From Prevotellaceae bacterium UBA6974 (GTDB lineage Bacteria; Bacteroidota; Bacteroidia; Bacteroidales; Bacteroidaceae): 45,452 nucleotides of DNA. The stretch lies in NCBI GenBank assembly GCA_002450165.1, contig DJYQ01000032.1, positions 12,052 to 57,503 of the forward strand, read 5' to 3'. Both the position numbers and the translations under genes were made by a program. Shown one piece after another: positions 40,790-45,452 of this stretch. The first letter of the stretch is position 1. Each line of letters begins with the position of its first letter. The notes beneath the pieces were generated by a model that was given only the letters and a program-made list of their open reading frames with translations, ran no database searches and was not told the origin of the DNA.

Positions 40790-42601
40790 ATGAAAAAGAC
40801 AATTCTCCTATGTCTGATACCGTTGATAATCAATTCAGCCGTTCAGTCACGTAAGCTCCAGTACAGCGCTTCGCAGTTTGGCATTGTTCCCAATCAAGGC
40901 ACCGACATGGGCCCCGCATTGCGCAAGGCACTGGAAGCCATCCGCACCTCGCAGAAGGCAGGCGACTGCGCAGTTCTTGTATTGGACAAAGGCTGTTACG
41001 ACTTCTATCCCGACGGAGCCGTCAAAAAAGAACTCTACGTCAGCAATCACGATCAGGACAATCCAAAAAGCATTGCCCTCCTCGTCGATTCGATGCACGA
41101 CATAACAATCGACGGCAGCGGAGCCGACATCATGTGTCACGGCACAATGATACCCATTGTCATTCAGAATTCGCAGCGCATAACCCTGCAAAACCTTCAC
41201 ATCGATTTCCGGACACCCCACATCGGTCAGGCCCAGATAGTACAGATAACCCCACAGGGCACCGTGCTCAAGACAGCACCGTGGATGAATGCCCGCGTCA
41301 GCCCCGACGGCCGTCTGCAGCACTTCTGTGACGAGGGACACGGCGCACAATGGGTCTGCACCCCACAGGCAGCCATTGCGTTCGACCAGAATACACGCCA
41401 CATAGTATATAGGACCAGCGACGTCGTCCTATGGCCACAAAAAGCCATACAGACAGGTCCCGACACTTTCCTGCTGGAAGGCTGGCACAACGACCGCCTC
41501 AGCGTAGGCAATATACTCGCCCTGCGCGACTGGTCGCGCCCCACACCAGGTATATTCCTTGCCCACAACCGTGATACCCATATCCTCAATACCCAGGTAC
41601 ACTATGCCGATGGAATGGCACTAATTGCACAATTATGCGAGAATATCACACTCGACGGCTTCTGCGTCTCACTTCGCTCAGCCGATGACCCACGCTATTT
41701 CACCAGCCAGGCGGACGCAACCCATTTCAGCGGTTGCAAGGGAAAAATCATCAGCCGTAACGGCCTGTACGAGCACATGATGGACGATGCCATCAACGTA
41801 CACGGGACGTACGTCAAGGTTATGGAACGCATTGACGACACCACCTTGCGTTGCGCCTATCAGCACGGACAGTCATGGGGCTTCGATTGGGGATATGCCG
41901 GAGACCAGGTATCCATTGTCCGCAGCCGTACTATGGAGAAGCTCGACTGCGGTCCGCTCCGCATACACAGCATCAGCAACCTCAGGGATGGCACCGACAA
42001 CCTGTTCGGACAGAAAGAAATGATTATACGCTTCGACCGCCCACTTCCAGCCGAGGTCACCCCCGATGGTTCCTATGGCATCGAGAACCTTACCTGGACA
42101 CCCTCAGTATATTTTGCACACAATACCATACGCAACAACCGTGCACGAGGCTCACTTTTCTCCACACCTCGCAAGGTCGTATGCGAGAACAACTTCTTCG
42201 ACCACACCAGCGGTACTGCCATACTACTGTGCGGCGACTGCAACGGATGGTACGAGACAGGCGCATGCCGCGACGTTCTCATTCGCAACAACCACTTCCT
42301 CAACGCCCTCACCAGCCCCTTCCAGTTCACCAATGCCGTCATCAGCATCTACCCCGAGATACCGGAACTGGACAGGCAGAAGAAATACTTCCACGGAGGC
42401 CCCCTTGCAGGACACAAATACGCAATTCGCATCACCGGCAATCTATTTGAGACATTCGACCAACCCCTGCTTTATGCCAAGAGTGTTGACGGCCTGCAGT
42501 TCAGCAAAAACCGCGTAATACACAACAACGACTATCCCGCATACCATTGGATTACACAACCCGTTACCCTTGAGCGCGTCATCAACTACTCCGAAAAATG
42601 A
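40790..42601 (+). CDS. GH110 alpha-1,3-galactosidase-like beta-helix protein
   Basis: The protein has 603 residues with signal peptide KKTILLCLIPLIINSAVQS. It is a right-handed parallel beta-helix with repeats such as ITIDGSGADIMCHG, ITLQNLHIDF and VLIRNNHFLNA. The stretch DATHFSGCKGKIISRNG followed by MDDAINVHGTYVKV is the active-site region of GH110, which removes alpha-1,3-linked galactose from blood-group B and linear Gal-alpha-Gal structures. FGQKEMIIRF and WTPSVYFAHNTIRNNRARG also fit. The final TGA overlaps the next gene's ATG (ATGA), so translation is coupled to the transglutaminase-like protein. Confidence 0.88.
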   Translation: MKKTILLCLIPLIINSAVQSRKLQYSASQFGIVPNQGTDMGPALRKALEAIRTSQKAGDCAVLVLDKGCYDFYPDGAVKKELYVSNHDQDNPKSIALLVDSMHDITIDGSGADIMCHGTMIPIVIQNSQRITLQNLHIDFRTPHIGQAQIVQITPQGTVLKTAPWMNARVSPDGRLQHFCDEGHGAQWVCTPQAAIAFDQNTRHIVYRTSDVVLWPQKAIQTGPDTFLLEGWHNDRLSVGNILALRDWSRPTPGIFLAHNRDTHILNTQVHYADGMALIAQLCENITLDGFCVSLRSADDPRYFTSQADATHFSGCKGKIISRNGLYEHMMDDAINVHGTYVKVMERIDDTTLRCAYQHGQSWGFDWGYAGDQVSIVRSRTMEKLDCGPLRIHSISNLRDGTDNLFGQKEMIIRFDRPLPAEVTPDGSYGIENLTWTPSVYFAHNTIRNNRARGSLFSTPRKVVCENNFFDHTSGTAILLCGDCNGWYETGACRDVLIRNNHFLNALTSPFQFTNAVISIYPEIPELDRQKKYFHGGPLAGHKYAIRITGNLFETFDQPLLYAKSVDGLQFSKNRVIHNNDYPAYHWITQPVTLERVINYSEK

Positions 42602-44589
42602 AATTTGAGAAAATACTCCCCCTGGCACTTTTGCTGACCATCACCGTCAGTGCCCAGGATACAGCCAGGTATAACCCACGAATGGCAGAGTGCATAGAAT
42701 TTCTGTACAGCAACATGTCCCTTCCCGACAGCGTTGACTACCCCCACAGCTACTGGAAGGAGCAAGTCCGTCTTGCCCTCCGCGCACGACGGGAAATGTC
42801 ATGGGGAGACAGCGTTCCTCGCTGGGAATTCCTCAATTACGTACTCCCCGTACGCGTCAATAACGAATCGCTGGACAATGCCCGTCAGGTCATCTATCGC
42901 GACCTGGCTCCACGCCTACGGGGGCTCACTATGCAGCAGGCAGCCCTCGAGGTCAATCACTGGTGTCACGAACACGTCAGCTACCGACCCAGCGACGCCC
43001 GCACATCCTCGCCCCTTGCCACTATGGCAAACACCATAGGACGATGCGGCGAGGAAAGCACCTTCACCGTAGCCGCATTACGCTCGGTAGGCATTCCCGC
43101 CCGACAGGTCTATTGCCCCCGCTGGGCGCATACAGACGACAACCACGCATGGGTCGAGGTATGGATCTGCAATCCCTCATCCCCCACAGGTTCCTGGCAT
43201 TTCATGGGAGCCTGCGAACCCGAGGAAACACTTGACCGCGGCTGGTTCAACTGGGCAGCCAGCCGTTCAATGCTTGTCCGCACCTATGACCAGGAAGGTA
43301 ACGAAATACAAACCACCTCAACCTATGCCCCCACCAAGACCCTCAACGTCCACGTTGCAGACGAGACAGGCAAGCCCGTAAGCGATGCAACCGTCGATTT
43401 TCGCCTATACAACTATTCCGAGTTTTTTCCCCTCCACACCACCGTTACCGACAGCAACGGCAATGCACACTTCACAACCGGCTATGGCGACCTGCAGATA
43501 TGGGTCAGCAAGGACGGCAAGTACGGAGTGCAGAAAGCCGATGCCTATACCACCAATGTCACCATAGTGCCATGCTACAGTGCAGGAGCCTCGTGGATAT
43601 GCGAATACGACTGGCACGTACCACGCACACAATTGCCCGAACCCGACCGCTCTGTCGTTGACACCGTCAGTCACAACGGACGCCGCCTGTTGGCCGAGGA
43701 CAAGATACGCACGGCATATCAGCAACGGACCTTCTACAACGGCAAGGACTCACTGCTCAGACAGGCAAGGAGCAACTGGCCAGTAATCCGTAACTTCATC
43801 AACCAGGGACACCCCAACACCGATTTGGTGATACGGGGGCTGAGCGAGAAAGACCTCCGCGATGTTACCGCCGATGTCCTGCGCGATGCCTGCCTGATGC
43901 CCCAGGCAGGACTGCAGAGTGGGGGAGTACGAGTTTCCACCGAACCCCTTCGTCCATACGTCGCATTCATTCAGAAAAACCTCCCTCCAATGACCTCATC
44001 CCAATGGATAGAGTGGGTTAGGAACAATATTACTATCGATGAAACCGCCAATTCCCGACAACTACCCATGTCCGTCACAGGCATCTACCATACCCGCCGC
44101 TGCGACTCAGCCAATCGCGAGCTGTTCACCGTTGCCGGAGCCCGTGCCCTCGGTCTCAGGGCAGAGCTGAATCCCGTAGGAAAAGCAGTCGTCCAGGGAC
44201 TGTCGCTTGCAACGGAAGGAACAGCCGTACCCATGGGAATACTCAGACTGGACGTACCAGCAGACGTAATGTACTGTCACGGTTACACCGTATCACGTAT
44301 GGTAAACGGCCGTCCCATGTCCCTCGACTATGCCGACGACGACCCCACCGTCACACACAAGTTCCGCCAAGGACTGCAACTGCCCGCCGGAGACTACCTC
44401 CTCACCACAGGCACACGCCTTGCTGGCGGAGACGTCCTTACACGCAGCATAATGTTCACCCTTTCCCCCGACCACACAACCACCATTCCCGTCATCTTCC
44501 GCAAGAGCGACAAAAGCGTCCGTAGCGACCTTCAACTCGATGACAGCGAGAAAAATTCAAGTGCAACCTCAATACAATCCGCCCAATAA
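42598..44589 (+). CDS. Exported transglutaminase-like protein with duplicated core
   Basis: The protein has 663 residues with signal peptide MKFEKILPLALLLTITVSAQ. The first transglutaminase core has Cys150 (GRCGEESTFTVAALRSVGIP) and His183 (DDNHAWVEVWI); the usual Asp position falls in WHFMGACEPEE. A carboxypeptidase-regulatory-like beta domain (about 247-315: NVHVADETGKPVSDATVDF, VTDSNGNAHF) follows. A second Cys-containing segment, RRCDSANRELFTVAGARALG (500-519), resembles the first core but has no matching His. It is more likely a peptidase or glycoprotein-acting enzyme than a cross-linker. It is coupled to GH110 upstream and to cutC downstream. Confidence 0.82.
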   Translation: MKFEKILPLALLLTITVSAQDTARYNPRMAECIEFLYSNMSLPDSVDYPHSYWKEQVRLALRARREMSWGDSVPRWEFLNYVLPVRVNNESLDNARQVIYRDLAPRLRGLTMQQAALEVNHWCHEHVSYRPSDARTSSPLATMANTIGRCGEESTFTVAALRSVGIPARQVYCPRWAHTDDNHAWVEVWICNPSSPTGSWHFMGACEPEETLDRGWFNWAASRSMLVRTYDQEGNEIQTTSTYAPTKTLNVHVADETGKPVSDATVDFRLYNYSEFFPLHTTVTDSNGNAHFTTGYGDLQIWVSKDGKYGVQKADAYTTNVTIVPCYSAGASWICEYDWHVPRTQLPEPDRSVVDTVSHNGRRLLAEDKIRTAYQQRTFYNGKDSLLRQARSNWPVIRNFINQGHPNTDLVIRGLSEKDLRDVTADVLRDACLMPQAGLQSGGVRVSTEPLRPYVAFIQKNLPPMTSSQWIEWVRNNITIDETANSRQLPMSVTGIYHTRRCDSANRELFTVAGARALGLRAELNPVGKAVVQGLSLATEGTAVPMGILRLDVPADVMYCHGYTVSRMVNGRPMSLDYADDDPTVTHKFRQGLQLPAGDYLLTTGTRLAGGDVLTRSIMFTLSPDHTTTIPVIFRKSDKSVRSDLQLDDSEKNSSATSIQSAQ

Positions 44590-44590
44590 C

Positions 44591-45277
44591 ATGATACTGG
44601 AAGTATGCTGCGGCAATATCCCCAGCGTCCGCGCAGCCATACAAGGCGGAGCACATCGCATCGAACTCTGTCGCGACCTTGAACATGACGGACTCACCCC
44701 CGATGCACAGATGATAAGCCAGGCAATAGCCCTCTGCCACCCCGCAGGCATCCCCGTACACGTACTCATACGACCTCGTGCAGGTGACTTCGTCTATACC
44801 GCAGAGGAAATCCAGCAGATTCTTGCAGACATCAGTACCGCACTGCAACTCGGTGCCGACGGCATAGTCATCGGAGCACTCACCACCGATGGTGACATAG
44901 ACCTCCAGCAGACCCGGCAGATGATACAGCATGCACGTCAGTCAGGCAGACAGGTCAGCATCACCTTCCATCGTGCCTTCGATGTATGCCGCAACCCCCT
45001 CCAGGCACTCGACCAGATTGCAAGTCTGGGATGCGACCGCATCCTCACATCCGGTCAGCAATCCACCGCCCAGCAAGGCATACCCCTGCTCAGGGAACTT
45101 GTCTGTGCAGCTCGCGGCAGAATCACAATACTCTGCGGTGCAGGCGTCAATCCCCATAACGCCGCCCAAATCCTGCGCGAAACAGGTGCCACCGAACTGC
45201 ACGGCTCCCTCCGCACCGGCACCGTCACCGACCCCACCCAAGTCCGACTGCTATTGGATAACACCACATCCTATTAA
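44591..45277 (+). CDS. cutC: CutC family protein
   Basis: The protein has 228 residues from ATG 44591. A start 51 bp upstream is rejected because it would overlap the previous gene and the family begins M-x-LEVC. This TIM-barrel protein has ILEVCCGNIPSVRAAIQGGA, RIELCRDLEHDGLTP, HVLIRPRAGDFVYT, DGIVIGAL, ITFHRAFDVC and LTSGQQSTA. Historically it was linked to copper homeostasis; the biochemical role is uncertain. It begins one base after the transglutaminase-like stop. The dispersed repeat lies 98 bp downstream. Confidence 0.93.
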   Translation: MILEVCCGNIPSVRAAIQGGAHRIELCRDLEHDGLTPDAQMISQAIALCHPAGIPVHVLIRPRAGDFVYTAEEIQQILADISTALQLGADGIVIGALTTDGDIDLQQTRQMIQHARQSGRQVSITFHRAFDVCRNPLQALDQIASLGCDRILTSGQQSTAQQGIPLLRELVCAARGRITILCGAGVNPHNAAQILRETGATELHGSLRTGTVTDPTQVRLLLDNTTSY

Positions 45278-45375
45278 TAAAAACCACGAATCATTCGAAT
45301 TAATTCATAATTCTCAATTGCCACTTCGTTCTCGCCGTTGGCTCGCGACCCCTTCGGCGTTCATAATGCATAATT
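45278..45375. other. Intergenic spacer after cutC
   Basis: No gene is seen. An A/T-rich stretch with TTCATAATTCTCAATTG and TTCATAATGCATAATTA flanks a GC-rich segment (45327-45359). It has the look of the simple repeat-like spacers common in Bacteroidales; no clear terminator stem was found. Confidence 0.5.
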
Positions 45376-45452
45376 ACCAAAACCTTTAAAACAACCTCTG
45401 CTGAGCCTGATGCTCCTGTCGTAGCATTCAACACCATCAGTAATAATCCTGC
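45376..45452. repeat. Dispersed repeat copy 2, cut by the window edge
   Basis: It aligns ungapped to 27499-27575 (63 of 77 identical by hand count), including CTGAGCCTGA-GCTCCT, GTCGTAGCAT/ATCGTAGCAT and the exact 3' block AACACCATCAGTAATAA-TCCTGC. The partner arm of the inverted repeat would lie beyond base 45452. Like copy 1 it lies shortly downstream of a plus-strand gene. Confidence 0.8.

Overview
The window looks like a chromosomal segment of a Bacteroidales bacterium (Bacteroides/Prevotella-like; genus not assignable from this sequence alone). Reasons: several promoters fit the Bacteroidetes consensus TTTG-N19/20-TAnnTTTG. Gene content is typical: an OstA/LptA-like protein beside two parvulin foldases, tig-clpP-clpX-recQ, an SDR-type threonine dehydrogenase opposite kbl, a GH92/GH125 mannosidase pair, and a large metalloprotease of the Bacteroidota HEVGH family. 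No rRNA, insertion sequence, phage gene or CRISPR array was found. Layout. (1) 1-2.3 kb: the 5' part of purB (it runs off the left edge), tRNA-Val and trpS. (2) 2.4-11.7 kb: an OmpA-family porin, then a minus-strand run guaB, two periplasmic PpiC/SurA foldases, an OstA-like LPS-transport protein, a 100-residue tail-anchored protein and mutL. MutL has substitutions at several near-invariant N-terminal ATPase motifs. (3) 11.8-19 kb: recQ, clpX, clpP, tig, mlaF and mlaE, all on the minus strand. (4) 19-23.8 kb: lptB (plus) converges on and overlaps gluQRS (minus); then groEL/groES behind a sigma-54-like promoter, and an OB/HD-domain YhaM-like nuclease. (5) 23.8-27.5 kb: a secreted GH2 beta-galactosidase with an extra N-terminal beta-trefoil-like module. 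(6) 27.47-29.25 kb: an accessory, mostly noncoding island. It holds a dispersed repeat that recurs at the right edge of the window, a heptamer tract with an inverted counterpart 1.5 kb away, three consecutive arrays with 22-bp periodicity (the outer two related and inverted), a good promoter followed by three small hairpins, an orphan four-helix membrane protein, and the C-terminal relic of a dockerin-like protein. (7) 29.3-31.6 kb: divergent kbl and tdh, the threonine-to-glycine pathway. (8) 31.7-45.3 kb: a secreted zinc metalloprotease, GH92 and GH125 alpha-mannosidases, lemA-htpX, a GH5 mannanase-like lipoprotein, and the tightly coupled set GH110 alpha-galactosidase / transglutaminase-like protein / cutC. 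How it works together. The left half is envelope biogenesis (OmpA, SurA-like foldases, LptA-like and LptB, MlaEF) mixed with protein quality control (trigger factor, ClpXP, GroESL) and nucleotide or translation housekeeping, mostly on the minus strand. The right half is exported glycan and protein degradation (GH2, GH92, GH125, GH5, GH110, metalloprotease), mostly on the plus strand, with no SusC/SusD pair in view. The most unusual material is the repeat-rich island at 27.5-29.2 kb. All calls come from reading the sequence; no database search was run.
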